The notes: generated by a model not told the origin, from the sequence alone. A DNA stretch of 40,546 bases from Firmicutes bacterium UBA6811 (GCA_002452295.1 DKEX01000126.1:1-40546); one strand, 5' to 3'; positions 33,953 to 40,546 are shown, counted from the stretch's first letter. Numbers and translations are program-made.

Positions 33953-34986
33953 TGCGAGAGGCGTCCTTCTGGCGAAAGGAAGAGGGCGAGGAAGGCCTGG
34001 TGACGTGCGTCCTCTGCCCCCAGTACTGCAAGATAAGGCCCGGCCGGGTCGGGGTGTGCAGGGCCCGCAGGAACATCGACGGCCGGCTGTATTCCCTCAT
34101 ATACGGCGAGGTGACCTCGTTTGGGCTCGACCCCATCGAGAAGAAGCCCCTGTACCACTTCTACCCGGGCTGGGACATCCTCTCGGTGGGCACAAGGGGC
34201 TGCAACCTCGCGTGCGGGTTTTGCCAGAACTGGCACATCTCCCAGGCGGACGCCGAGACGCAGGGGCTGACGCCGGAAGGGCTGGCTGCGGCTGCGGCCG
34301 AATATGGGCGGCGTCGCAGGTCCATCGGGGTGGCCTACACGTACTCCGAGCCGCTCATCTGGTACGAGTTCGTGGTGGACGCCTCGAAGCTCGTGCACGA
34401 GAAGGGCCTCAAGAACGTCCTCGTCACGAACGGGGAGATCAACGAGGAGCCGCTGAGAGAGCTGCTTCCGCATGTCGATGCGATGAACATCGACGTCAAG
34501 GCGTTCACCGAGCCGTTTTATGCGAAGGTGTGTCACGGGAAGCTGGCGCCGGTCCTTCGGACGGCCGAGATGTCGAGAAAGGCCGGCTGCCACGTCGAGA
34601 TAACGAATCTCATCATCCCGGGGCACAACGACTCGCCGGACGAGATAAGGAAGCTCGTGGACTGGGTCGCGTCATCGCTGGGAGACGACACTCCCCTGCA
34701 CTTCTCGAGGTACTTTCCGGCGTACAGGTTCGACGCGCCGCCGACGCCCGTCGCCACGCTGCGCGTGGCAGTCGAGATGGCACGCGAGCAGTTGAAGCAC
34801 GTTTACATGGGGAACGTGCCCGGCGGCGAGGGCGACGACACGCGTTGCTACAGGTGCGGCGAGTCGCTCATCGAGCGAAGCGGCTTCGACCTTGTGGCAT
34901 ACCGGGTGAAGGACGGAAGATGCCCTTCGTGCGGGGCGGATGTCCACGTGGTCGGGGCGCCGCCGTTTCAGGAGGAGACCCGGTAG
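33952..34986 (+). CDS. AmmeMemoRadiSam system radical SAM enzyme
   Basis: The 344-residue protein has the radical SAM cluster motif C-x3-C-x2-C at residues 84, 88 and 91 (GCNLACGFCQNW). An N-terminal set of cysteines at 19, 22, 26 and 36 (CVLCPQYC then VGVC) is typical of this family. The C-terminus has a zinc-ribbon-like CYRCG...CPSCG. It overlaps the previous stop codon (TAATG). Its last 19 bases overlap the end of the HMA gene on the other strand. Related proteins are called PflA-like, but no glycyl radical enzyme is nearby. Confidence 0.93.
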   Translation: MREASFWRKEEGEEGLVTCVLCPQYCKIRPGRVGVCRARRNIDGRLYSLIYGEVTSFGLDPIEKKPLYHFYPGWDILSVGTRGCNLACGFCQNWHISQADAETQGLTPEGLAAAAAEYGRRRRSIGVAYTYSEPLIWYEFVVDASKLVHEKGLKNVLVTNGEINEEPLRELLPHVDAMNIDVKAFTEPFYAKVCHGKLAPVLRTAEMSRKAGCHVEITNLIIPGHNDSPDEIRKLVDWVASSLGDDTPLHFSRYFPAYRFDAPPTPVATLRVAVEMAREQLKHVYMGNVPGGEGDDTRCYRCGESLIERSGFDLVAYRVKDGRCPSCGADVHVVGAPPFQEETR

Positions 34987-35207
34987 CCCTCCTCCTCGAC
35001 CGCCCTCACCATCTCGTCGCGGCCTGCCTTCGCGGGGTCGAACGTCACCTGGGCGGTGCTGGCTGCAAGATCCACCTTCGCACTTTTTGCGCCGGGCACG
35101 TTGAGGAGCGCCCTCTCCACCGCCATGCGGCAGTGATTGCAGGTCATCCCCTCGATGTGGAGCACGATCGTGCTCTCATGGCCGGGGCTCGAGGCATTGC
35201 TGGTCAT
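34968..35207 (-). CDS. Heavy-metal-associated (HMA) domain protein, copper-chaperone-like
   Basis: The 79-residue protein has the metal-binding GMTCNHC motif (Cys23 and Cys26) and the babbab-type HMA pattern ending EEEGYRV. Such proteins carry Cu(I) to transport ATPases, but no ATPase gene is in view. The ATG at 35207 (minus) has AGGGAGG 6 bases upstream. It is the last gene of a minus-strand run after codY and the ferredoxin. Its 3' end overlaps the radical SAM gene by 19 bases in convergent orientation. Confidence 0.92.
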   Translation of the reverse strand: MTSNASSPGHESTIVLHIEGMTCNHCRMAVERALLNVPGAKSAKVDLAASTAQVTFDPAKAGRDEMVRAVEEEGYRVSS

Positions 35208-35229
35208 GGCGCGCCTCCCTTGTCGGTCG

Positions 35230-35418
35230 CTACTCGATCTTGATGGCCTCCACAGGGCACGACTCCGCCGCCCCGTTGCAGCACGGGAGGTCGTCGCATT
35301 TTTCAGGGTGTACCGCGTGGGCCTGACCGTCGTCGCCCATCTCGAACACGTCGGGGCATATCTCGGAGCACAGCTCGCATCCGATGCACAGGTTCCCATC
35401 GACTGTCACTTTGGCCAT
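35230..35418 (-). CDS. Single-cluster 4Fe-4S ferredoxin
   Basis: The 62-residue protein has C11-x2-C14-x2-C17-x3-C21-P and a final C54-P. By family precedent C11, C14, C17 and C54 bind one 4Fe-4S cluster, and C21 with C46 or C47 could form a disulfide as in Thermotoga-type ferredoxins. The ribosome-binding site is weak (AGGA close to the ATG). It lies between codY and the HMA gene and could donate electrons to the radical SAM enzyme next door, which is inference. Confidence 0.93.
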   Translation of the reverse strand: MAKVTVDGNLCIGCELCSEICPDVFEMGDDGQAHAVHPEKCDDLPCCNGAAESCPVEAIKIE

Positions 35419-35561
35419 GAATCCTGCGCGGCACCCCCGTCTTTTCGCCCGGCAGGGGACGGCCGCCTTCCTCCTTCCACGACCCGTCGAGCCATCGTCT
35501 CGCCTGCCGGACGGCGCCCGATGGCGCGCTCATGATGTATGTTCCTACGAACCGTATGCCG

Positions 35562-36416
35562 TTATGCATGAACGACCCTGCGGTCAGGCCCCAGGTGGCT
35601 CCTTGCGCCGGCCTCGCCATCGCCGGAGATGTGCGCCGCACCGGGCCTCGCCGTCGGCAGGCTCTCGCGGCCGAGACCCGTGCCCTCGATCTCCGTTCGA
35701 AGCTCCGGGTTGAGCAGCTTCACGAAGGTGCCCTTCATCCCGAGAGATCTCGTCCTGACCAGGTTGGCCGAGGACAGCTTCCGGAGGGCGTTGACCAGCA
35801 CGGAACGCGTCATCCCCGTGTCGTCAGCGATCCTGCTCGCCACCAGGAACCCCTGGTCGCCGTCGAGGGCCTCGAGGATGGCGCGGACAGCGATGATCTC
35901 GGAGTACGAGAGGCTCTGGATGGCGAATCTCGCCGCGCGGCAGCTCCTCTCGTGTTCGTCCTCCTCCCTCCGGTACTTCAGGGCAAGCACCGCCCCCGCG
36001 GCCGTCGCGAGGGGGCCCAGCATGTCCAGTTCGTCGCGGGACGGCTCACGGGTCAGGCGTATGGCCAGAAGCCCCAGGGTCTCGCGCAGCACGGTCACAG
36101 GGGCCACCGCATACCAGTCGCCGTTGATGGCGACCGCCGCGGCGCTTGCGCCCCCTGAGTCCCCTGCAACCCCGGCCCACAGCGAGGCGAGAGTGCGCGG
36201 AGCGAGGGTGTTCCCACGCTGCCACTCAACCTCTCCTCCGATGGGCTCGGCTGTCCCGCCGGAATCACCGGCAATGTGCCCGCCGCTATCCGCGAAGCAG
36301 ACGTGCGCCCCTCCGAGGGCCTTGCTCACCGCGGAGCAGACTTCGTCGCCCCCTGCTGTGGAGGCGGTTTGCTGGAGCATCTCCACCATGGCATTGAGTG
36401 TCTGTCGGCACTTCAC
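35562..36416 (-). CDS. codY: GTP-sensing global regulator CodY
   Basis: CodY represses or activates nutrient-response genes when bound to GTP and branched-chain amino acids. The C-terminal region is diagnostic: FAIQSLSYSEIIAVRAILE, then the winged helix with VASRIADDTGMTRSVLVNAL (residues 192-211) and RSLGMKGTFVKLLN. The N-terminal half fits the GAF domain. The GTG start has GGGAGGCGG upstream. At 284 residues it exceeds the Bacillus protein by about 25, mainly from a Gly/Arg-rich tail after residue 240. It is not next to hslUV or xerC as usual. Confidence 0.9.
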   Translation of the reverse strand: MKCRQTLNAMVEMLQQTASTAGGDEVCSAVSKALGGAHVCFADSGGHIAGDSGGTAEPIGGEVEWQRGNTLAPRTLASLWAGVAGDSGGASAAAVAINGDWYAVAPVTVLRETLGLLAIRLTREPSRDELDMLGPLATAAGAVLALKYRREEDEHERSCRAARFAIQSLSYSEIIAVRAILEALDGDQGFLVASRIADDTGMTRSVLVNALRKLSSANLVRTRSLGMKGTFVKLLNPELRTEIEGTGLGRESLPTARPGAAHISGDGEAGARSHLGPDRRVVHA

Positions 36417-36484
36417 GATAGTGCCGCCTCCCTTCGCCTGATTCTCCCCGTCTTTGCAGAGCGCTCTCCGTGTCGACCATAAAT

Positions 36485-36500
36485 GGTGGAAGTGTCCACC
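36485..36500. promoter_or_regulatory. Symmetrical operator-like element at the codY transcription start
   Basis: GGTGGA-AGTG-TCCACC is a perfect 6-base inverted repeat, with partial symmetry extending outward. An overlapping inverted repeat, TGTCC/GGACA, spans 36493-36510. Both lie just downstream of the codY -10 box, at about +5 to +20 from the predicted start. The sequence differs from the AT-rich CodY box known in low-GC Bacillota. Confidence 0.55.
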
Positions 36501-36511
36501 TTTCCGGACAT

Positions 36512-36540
36512 ATTGTACGGCAGAGGTCGATAATTGTCAA
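36512..36540 (-). promoter_or_regulatory. Sigma-A type promoter for codY
   Basis: Read on the minus strand: TTGACA (36540-36535), a 17-base spacer, then TACAAT (36517-36512). It points to codY, about 95 bases from the -10 to the GTG start. The 306-base gap between codY and the GH18 gene (36417-36722) holds this promoter and the dyad; no convincing plus-strand promoter for the GH18 gene was seen. Confidence 0.85.
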
Positions 36541-36722
36541 CCAATACACAAGAATGTCGCGCTTGGGGTCGAGCCGTGACGAAGGGCGGAGGGCGGAGGA
36601 AGCGAGGGGGGCCCAGCCGGGCGGGCGACTCGACCGGGTGAATGGAAGGGTTTTGGCGCAACTTCTCGAAATACAGGAACGTGTGTCGCTCGCGCCCGTT
36701 CTCATGGCGTGGAGGGAGAGGA

Positions 36723-37727
36723 ATGGCGCAAGCCACGCGAGCCTGCACAACGGGGGCGGTGTTCAAGGTGGGTAAAATGGTGCTGGGCTGGCAGGTTCCG
36801 TACGCTGCTGATAGCGGCGAGTCATACAGGGAGCACGCGAAGGTCATAACCCACATCAGCCCGTGCTGGTACTCGATGGATGCGGGCGGTAACATCAAGA
36901 GCGAGGAGGAGGCGGATACCGTCAGGTTTGCACGGTCGTCCGGCACCGTGCTCGTGCCCCTCATCGTGAACGAGAAGTTCAGCCCGGAGGTAGCTCACGA
37001 GATCCTCGTCACCGGGGACACGAGGCGGCGCGCGGCCGAGAACATCGCCTCGCTCGTCCTGGACCGAGGCTTCGACGGGATCAACATGGATTTCGAGGGG
37101 GCCTTCCTGAAGGGCGACAGGGACCGGTACACTTCGCTCATCGCCGAGCTTGCGCGGCTGCTCAGGCCCCACGGGAAGCACCTTTCGGTGGACGTGGTGT
37201 CGCAGACAGCGCCTCCCGGCCCCGACGACACAGGCTGGGCCCAGGCGTACGACTACCCGGGCCTTGCGCCCCTGGTGGACCACCTGATCCTTATGGGCTA
37301 TGACTTTTCACCTGCGGGAGGCCCGCCCGGACCGGTCGCGCCCCTGTGGTGGCTCGGGAAAGTGCTCGATTACACGCTCACCTGCGTTCCCCGGGAGAAG
37401 GCCGTCATGGGGCTCCCGTTTTACGGGCGCCACTGGGCCATCGAGAACGGGGTGCCGTCGCAGGGGCACGGGTTCGACGCGAAGAAGGCGAGGGAGATCC
37501 TCGGCCGCCCCGGGCTGCAGCCGGCATGGGACGAGCGGGCCGCGTGCCCCGTCATCCGGTACTATGACGGCGACGTGGAGCACGTCATATACTATGAGGA
37601 CCTTGAAAGCATCAGGCTCAAGCTCAGGCTCGTCAGGGAGAGCGGCATCGAGGGCGTGGCGTTCTGGCGACTTGGCTCGGAGGATCCTGCGATGTGGGAG
37701 GAGGTGCGCGAGGAGTTCCTCGCCTGA
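36723..37727 (+). CDS. Glycoside hydrolase family 18 protein (SleL/YaaH-like)
   Basis: The 334-residue protein has the GH18 catalytic motif GFDGINMDFEG with the acid Glu at about residue 125, plus MGYDFSPAG and GLPFYGRHW segments. The ISPCWYSMDAGGNIK start resembles spore cortex-lytic SleL/YaaH enzymes, which cleave N-acetylglucosaminyl bonds. No LysM domain or clear signal peptide is visible. The ATG at 36723 follows GGAGGGAG; an in-frame ATG at 36777 (MVLGWQVPY) is possible. Confidence 0.88.
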   Translation: MAQATRACTTGAVFKVGKMVLGWQVPYAADSGESYREHAKVITHISPCWYSMDAGGNIKSEEEADTVRFARSSGTVLVPLIVNEKFSPEVAHEILVTGDTRRRAAENIASLVLDRGFDGINMDFEGAFLKGDRDRYTSLIAELARLLRPHGKHLSVDVVSQTAPPGPDDTGWAQAYDYPGLAPLVDHLILMGYDFSPAGGPPGPVAPLWWLGKVLDYTLTCVPREKAVMGLPFYGRHWAIENGVPSQGHGFDAKKAREILGRPGLQPAWDERAACPVIRYYDGDVEHVIYYEDLESIRLKLRLVRESGIEGVAFWRLGSEDPAMWEEVREEFLA

Positions 37728-37806
37728 CGCGCGGCGGGCCGCCTGTGGTGTCAGACCGCGTGTGAGAGGCGGGCTGTCAAAGAATGTTTTTGGGTGCAGG
37801 GAAGGA

Positions 37807-37828
37807 GTTTCGAACGGCTCGTCGAAAC
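37807..37828 (+). repeat. Hairpin in the leader of the exported barrel-like protein
   Basis: GTTTCGA (37807-37813) pairs perfectly with TCGAAAC (37822-37828) around an 8-base loop. It lies 38 bases before the ATG. It could stabilize the mRNA or serve as a protein-binding site; nothing further can be said. Confidence 0.35.
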
Positions 37829-37865
37829 ATATCGTGAATCCAACTCAAGGTAAGGAGGGATATCG

Positions 37866-38381
37866 ATGAAGAAGGCAATTTGCCTGGCCGTCGCCGTTGT
37901 GATGATGATGGCCGTGGCGGGGGTCGCGTCCGCGGAGAACAAGATCGGGGTAGGTTACTACTTCCAGCAGGATGAGTCGGTGCTTACCCTCGCGGGCGAG
38001 CTCAGCCTGTCTGACAAGGTCGCGTTCGGGTTCGACTACGTCGGCAAGAAGGCCGCGAGCGAGACCGAGCTGTACGGCAAGCTCGCGCTGCAGAGCTTCG
38101 GCCCCGCGTCCGTGGGAGCGTTCGGCGGAGTGAAGCTCATCGAGGGAGCGAACATCTTCAAGATCGGCGCGTACGCCCAGCAGCCCGTCAGCCCGCAGAT
38201 CGCCGCGTACGGCAGGGCGGGGATGGCCTTCCAGAGCGGCGCGAACTCCTGGTTCGAGGCTCAGGGGGGCCTCAAGGCCGACATCATGTCGCCGTTCTGG
38301 CTCGCGGGCGAGGCACTCTATAGCGGCCGCGAGGGTGCTGACGGCACCGCTTTCCGCGTGCTGGCCGGGATGAACTTCTAG
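37866..38381 (+). CDS. Exported small beta-barrel-like protein
   Basis: The 171-residue protein has a clear signal peptide (MKKAICLAVAVVMMMAVAGVASA, cleavage after about residue 23, described only by its edges: Lys-Lys start and ASA end). The mature part is made of short alternating strands with Gly and aromatic residues, such as KIGVGYYFQQ, VAFGFDYVG and GAYAQQP. It ends RVLAGMNF, with a terminal Phe as in outer-membrane barrels. I do not recognise a named family. AAGGAGGG precedes the ATG at 37866. Confidence 0.65.
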   Translation: MKKAICLAVAVVMMMAVAGVASAENKIGVGYYFQQDESVLTLAGELSLSDKVAFGFDYVGKKAASETELYGKLALQSFGPASVGAFGGVKLIEGANIFKIGAYAQQPVSPQIAAYGRAGMAFQSGANSWFEAQGGLKADIMSPFWLAGEALYSGREGADGTAFRVLAGMNF

Positions 38382-38441
38382 GGTCGCCCTCCCGGGCCGG
38401 GTAAGGTCTGCCACATGAGGATACCCGGCTGAACTCGTGAC

Positions 38442-38482
38442 CAACAGGCTGTGCCAGGCCATGTGCGAGGCACAGCCTGTTG
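38442..38482 (+). terminator. Large hairpin after the barrel-like gene
   Basis: CAACAGGCTGTGCC (38442-38455) pairs perfectly with GGCACAGCCTGTTG (38469-38482), 14 pairs around a 13-base loop. The following bases (TCGTGTTG) have few Ts, so intrinsic termination is uncertain. The stem may instead stop or protect transcripts, or work on both strands. Confidence 0.5.
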
Positions 38483-38534
38483 TCGTGTTGCCCGGCGGGG
38501 GCCCCGGTGCAAGTCCTCGCCGATCCAGCAGAGG

Positions 38535-38569
38535 CCGGCCGCCCGGACCCTGGGTTCGTGGGCGGCTGG
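38535..38569 (+). promoter_or_regulatory. Structured leader hairpin before ald
   Basis: CCGGCCGCCC (38535-38544) pairs with GGGCGGCTGG (38560-38569) with one G-T pair. The stem continues inward as GGACC/GGTTC with a two-base bulge and a three-base loop. It lies 84 bases before the ald start. The 271-base gap 38382-38652 is mostly hairpins. Confidence 0.45.
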
Positions 38570-38597
38570 AAGGATTATGATGGGCGAAGTAGAATCA

Positions 38598-38640
38598 CAT
38601 AATGGTTGGGCGGATCCCGGGTCTTTGTGACGCCATTATG
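38598..38640 (+). promoter_or_regulatory. Widely spaced inverted repeat reaching the ald ribosome-binding site
   Basis: CATAATGG (38598-38605) is the perfect inverse of CCATTATG (38633-38640), with centres 35 bases apart. The second arm ends where the ald ribosome-binding site GGAGGTGG (38640-38647) begins. It could be a paired operator or an RNA stem that limits ribosome access. Confidence 0.5.
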
Positions 38641-38652
38641 GAGGTGGTTGAG

Positions 38653-39768
38653 TTGATAGTCGGGGTCCCGAAGGAGATCAAGAACAATGAGAACCGCGTG
38701 GCGATCGTGCCGTCAGGCGTGATGGCGCTTGCCGACAGGGGCCATACGATCCTCGTGGAAAAGGGGGGCGGGCTCGGCAGCGGCATAACTGACGAGGACT
38801 ACGCCCGTGCGGGCGCGCGCATCGTCGAGAACGTGGCCGACCTGTGGGCGCAGGCTGACATGATCATGAAGATCAAGGAGCCTTTGCCCCCGGAATATCC
38901 GCTGATGCGGCCGGGCCAGGTGATGTTCACCTACTTCCACCTTGCATCGGATGAGACGCTCACGAGGGCTGTGCTGGACTCCGGAATAGTGGCCATCGCC
39001 TACGAGACGGTGCAGCTTCCCGACGGAAGCCTGCCCCTCCTGTCACCCATGAGCGAGGTGGCGGGCGCGATGGCCGCCATCGTGGGCGCGAACTACCTGG
39101 CGGGCCCGAAAGGCGGCCGCGGCGTGCTGATGGGCGGCATCCCGGGGGTCGAGCCCGCGCACGTGGTGGTGATCGGCGGGGGCACCGTCGGCACGAACGC
39201 TGCGCTCATGGCTGCCGGGCTGGGCGCGCAGGTGACGGTGTTCGAGGTCTCCATCAACCGCATGAGGTATCTCTCCCACATACTGCCGAAGAACGTGAAG
39301 GTCCTGTACTCCAACAGGCATTCCATAGAGGCGGCGCTCGCCGACGCTGACCTCGTGATCGGCGCCGTCCTGATACCCGGGGCGAAGGCGCCCAAGCTGG
39401 TAACACGCGACATGCTGAAGCCCATGAAGAAGGGCGCGGTCATCGTGGATGTCGCGGTTGACCAGGGAGGCTGCATCGAGACCATCCACCCGACCACGCA
39501 CGCGAACCCCACCTATTTCGTGGACGGGGTTCTGCACTACGCGGTCGCCAACATGCCCGGGGCGTTCCCGAGGACGTCCACGTTCGCCCTGACCAACGTG
39601 ACGCTTCCCTACGCGGTGAGGATCGCGGACTTAGGCGCCGAGGAGGCCATGAGGCGCGACCCGGCGCTTCGGCTGGGCCTGAATGCATACAGGGGCAAGC
39701 TGACGTGCAAGGGCGTGGCGGATGCCTTCGGGACCGAGTATCACTGTCCCGACGAGGTGCTTGGGTAG
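38653..39768 (+). CDS. ald: Alanine dehydrogenase
   Basis: Ald interconverts L-alanine and pyruvate plus ammonia with NAD. The 371-residue protein starts MIVGVPKEIKNNENRVA and has IKEPLP (Lys), FTYFHLA (His), the NAD-binding VVIGGGTVGTNAA and VDVAVDQGG (Asp), all expected active-site parts. The TTG at 38653 is 5 bases after GGAGGTGG and gives the normal length; an in-frame ATG at 38602 would add a non-family extension. In Bacillus, ald is needed for normal sporulation. Confidence 0.96.
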   Translation: MIVGVPKEIKNNENRVAIVPSGVMALADRGHTILVEKGGGLGSGITDEDYARAGARIVENVADLWAQADMIMKIKEPLPPEYPLMRPGQVMFTYFHLASDETLTRAVLDSGIVAIAYETVQLPDGSLPLLSPMSEVAGAMAAIVGANYLAGPKGGRGVLMGGIPGVEPAHVVVIGGGTVGTNAALMAAGLGAQVTVFEVSINRMRYLSHILPKNVKVLYSNRHSIEAALADADLVIGAVLIPGAKAPKLVTRDMLKPMKKGAVIVDVAVDQGGCIETIHPTTHANPTYFVDGVLHYAVANMPGAFPRTSTFALTNVTLPYAVRIADLGAEEAMRRDPALRLGLNAYRGKLTCKGVADAFGTEYHCPDEVLG

Positions 39769-39850
39769 GCGTAAAGTGGGCGCCTGGGGCCTGCGCGCAG
39801 GGTGGCGGGGCGGGTGCTTGGGCGCGCATTTGTGAAGCAAGGCACAACCG

Positions 39851-39892
39851 AATCCACGGCCGTTGAGTTGGAAGAACGGCCGTGGATTTTTT
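39851..39892 (+). terminator. Strong intrinsic terminator after ald
   Basis: AATCCACGGCCGTT (39851-39864) pairs perfectly with AACGGCCGTGGATT (39875-39888) around a 10-base loop and runs into TTTTTT ending at 39892. It isolates argC from ald. Confidence 0.93.
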
Positions 39893-39902
39893 GTCGGTAC
39901 GG

Positions 39903-39932
39903 TTGCATATGTATACATCACTACTGTATAAT
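39903..39932 (+). promoter_or_regulatory. Probable argC promoter
   Basis: TATAAT (39927-39932) is a perfect -10 box. TTGCAT (39903-39908) is an acceptable -35 at an 18-base spacer. It starts ten bases after the T-run of the ald terminator and about 67 bases before the argC start codon. Confidence 0.75.
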
Positions 39933-39937
39933 TACAG
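39909..39937. promoter_or_regulatory. Two palindromes over the argC promoter, possible ArgR/AhrC sites
   Basis: ATGTATACAT (39909-39918) and CTGTA-TAAT-TACAG (39924-39937) are perfect palindromes with centres 17 bases apart. They cover the spacer and -10 box. Arginine repressor boxes are AT-rich palindromes that overlap arg promoters. The match to the ARG consensus is only partial. Confidence 0.5.
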
Positions 39938-39998
39938 CAACGCCTGCTCATACCTGGGTGGAGAGGAAACCGGGAGCAGGGCGCCGGAGGTCGAGGCT

Positions 39999-40546
39999 GT
40001 GATTCGGGCGGGAGTGGTGGGTGCGTCGGGATATGCTGGGGGAGAGCTCGTAAGGCTTCTCCTCGGGCACAGGGGGGTTGCCATCGTGGCCCTGGCCTCG
40101 CGCGGGAGCACCGGGAAGGCCGCCTGGGAGGTATACCCTGGGCTACGGGGCTACGATTTGCCGCGCATGAGCCATGTGTCAGCCGGTAACCTCGCCAGCG
40201 AGTGCGACGTGGTGTTCATCGCTGCGCCGGCTGGCGCGGCCGCGCCGCTGGCCAAGGAGATCCTGGCGGTGTCCTCGTCTACGAAGATCATCGACCTCGG
40301 TTCGGACTTCAGGCTCAAGGACCCTGCGCTTTATCAGGAGTGGTACGACATGGTCCATGAGGCCCCGGAGCTTCTCGCGGAGGCGGCATATGGGCTTCCG
40401 GAGCTATGCCGGGCCGAGGTGCGGCGCGCGCGCATCGTCGCGAACCCCGGGTGCTATCCCACCGCGAGTCTGCTCGCGCTCGCCCCGCTTGTGGCCGGCG
40501 GCCTGATCGACCTGCGGAGCATCGTCATAGACGCGAAGTCCGGGGT
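39999..40546 (+). CDS. argC: N-acetyl-gamma-glutamyl-phosphate reductase (N-terminal part, cut by window edge)
   Basis: ArgC reduces N-acetylglutamyl phosphate to the semialdehyde in arginine synthesis. The frame is open to the window end. The product starts MIRAGVVGASGYAGGELVRL with the NADP-binding GASGYAG motif, continues with DVVFIAAPAG and IDLGSDFRLKD, and has the catalytic Cys152 in NPGCYPTAS. The GTG at 39999 is 7 bases after GGAGGT (39986-39991). It probably begins an arginine biosynthesis operon beyond the window. Confidence 0.95.
   Translation, partial: MIRAGVVGASGYAGGELVRLLLGHRGVAIVALASRGSTGKAAWEVYPGLRGYDLPRMSHVSAGNLASECDVVFIAAPAGAAAPLAKEILAVSSSTKIIDLGSDFRLKDPALYQEWYDMVHEAPELLAEAAYGLPELCRAEVRRARIVANPGCYPTASLLALAPLVAGGLIDLRSIVIDAKSG

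Noticed and set aside
35419..35561. A small gene between the ferredoxin and codY
   Set aside because: Short frames here are Arg/Gly/Pro-rich, lack ribosome-binding sites and have no family resemblance; I see only a spacer.
38505..38525. GGTGCAAGTCC, resembling part of a cobalamin riboswitch, a tRNA T-arm or a group II intron start
   Set aside because: The rest of each structure is absent: no B12-box-like segment, no acceptor or anticodon stems, no intron protein. The downstream gene is ald, not a cobalamin gene.
38576..38595. TATGAT and TAGAAT before ald as -10 boxes
   Set aside because: Neither has a matching -35 at normal distance, so no ald promoter could be assigned.
40174..40506. An open frame near the right edge, overlapping argC
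   Set aside because: It lies in another frame inside argC, whose motifs (GASGYAG, NPGCYPTAS) are clear; the product is Arg/Ser/Pro-rich.

Overview
The window is about 40.5 kb of dense, GC-rich bacterial DNA. Most genes follow Shine-Dalgarno motifs, and GTG and TTG starts are frequent. Gene order matches the classic Bacillota (Firmicutes) ribosomal region: rpoC, L7Ae-like, rpsL, rpsG, fusA, tuf, the S10/spc/alpha genes, ecfA1-ecfA2-ecfT, truA, rplM, rpsI, and a cwlD-type amidase. A KOW protein lies between map and infA, and rpsD lies between rpsK and rpoA as in clostridia. CodY, a CwlD/GerM-type amidase and a SleL-like GH18 enzyme support a spore-forming Bacillota lineage. The high GC and a small exported protein that looks like an outer-membrane barrel suggest a deep-branching class, possibly with two membranes. 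That placement is inference.

Bases 1-21984 hold the str, S10, spc and alpha gene groups as one nearly continuous plus-strand unit: the 3' part of rpoC, the L7Ae-like protein, 27 ribosomal protein genes, fusA, tuf, secY, adk, map, a KOW protein, infA and rpoA. A TTGACA/TAAAAT promoter precedes the L7Ae-like gene. A hairpin that could mask the rpsL ribosome-binding site lies before rpsL. A terminator-like hairpin follows rplQ.

Bases 22069-26517 encode the energizing module of an ECF vitamin transporter (ecfA1, ecfA2, ecfT), truA, and the rplM-rpsI pair. A second consensus promoter for rplM overlaps the truA stop codon, and a strong terminator follows rpsI.

Bases 26810-34986 are a plus-strand accessory stretch: a small membrane-anchored protein, a crotonase, a methyltransferase, an amidase fused to a GerMN domain, a SIS-domain protein, an ornithine/alanine racemase-like PLP protein, a LigB-type dioxygenase fold fused to AMMECR1, and the AmmeMemoRadiSam radical SAM enzyme. 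The last four look like one transcription unit.

Bases 34968-36416 run on the minus strand: codY, a 4Fe-4S ferredoxin and an HMA metal-binding protein. codY has a consensus promoter with a symmetrical element at its predicted transcription start. Bases 36723-40546 return to the plus strand: a GH18 hydrolase, the barrel-like exported protein, alanine dehydrogenase behind a hairpin-rich leader, a strong terminator, and the start of argC behind two small palindromes that may be arginine-repressor sites. I saw no tRNA, rRNA, CRISPR array, insertion sequence or phage gene.
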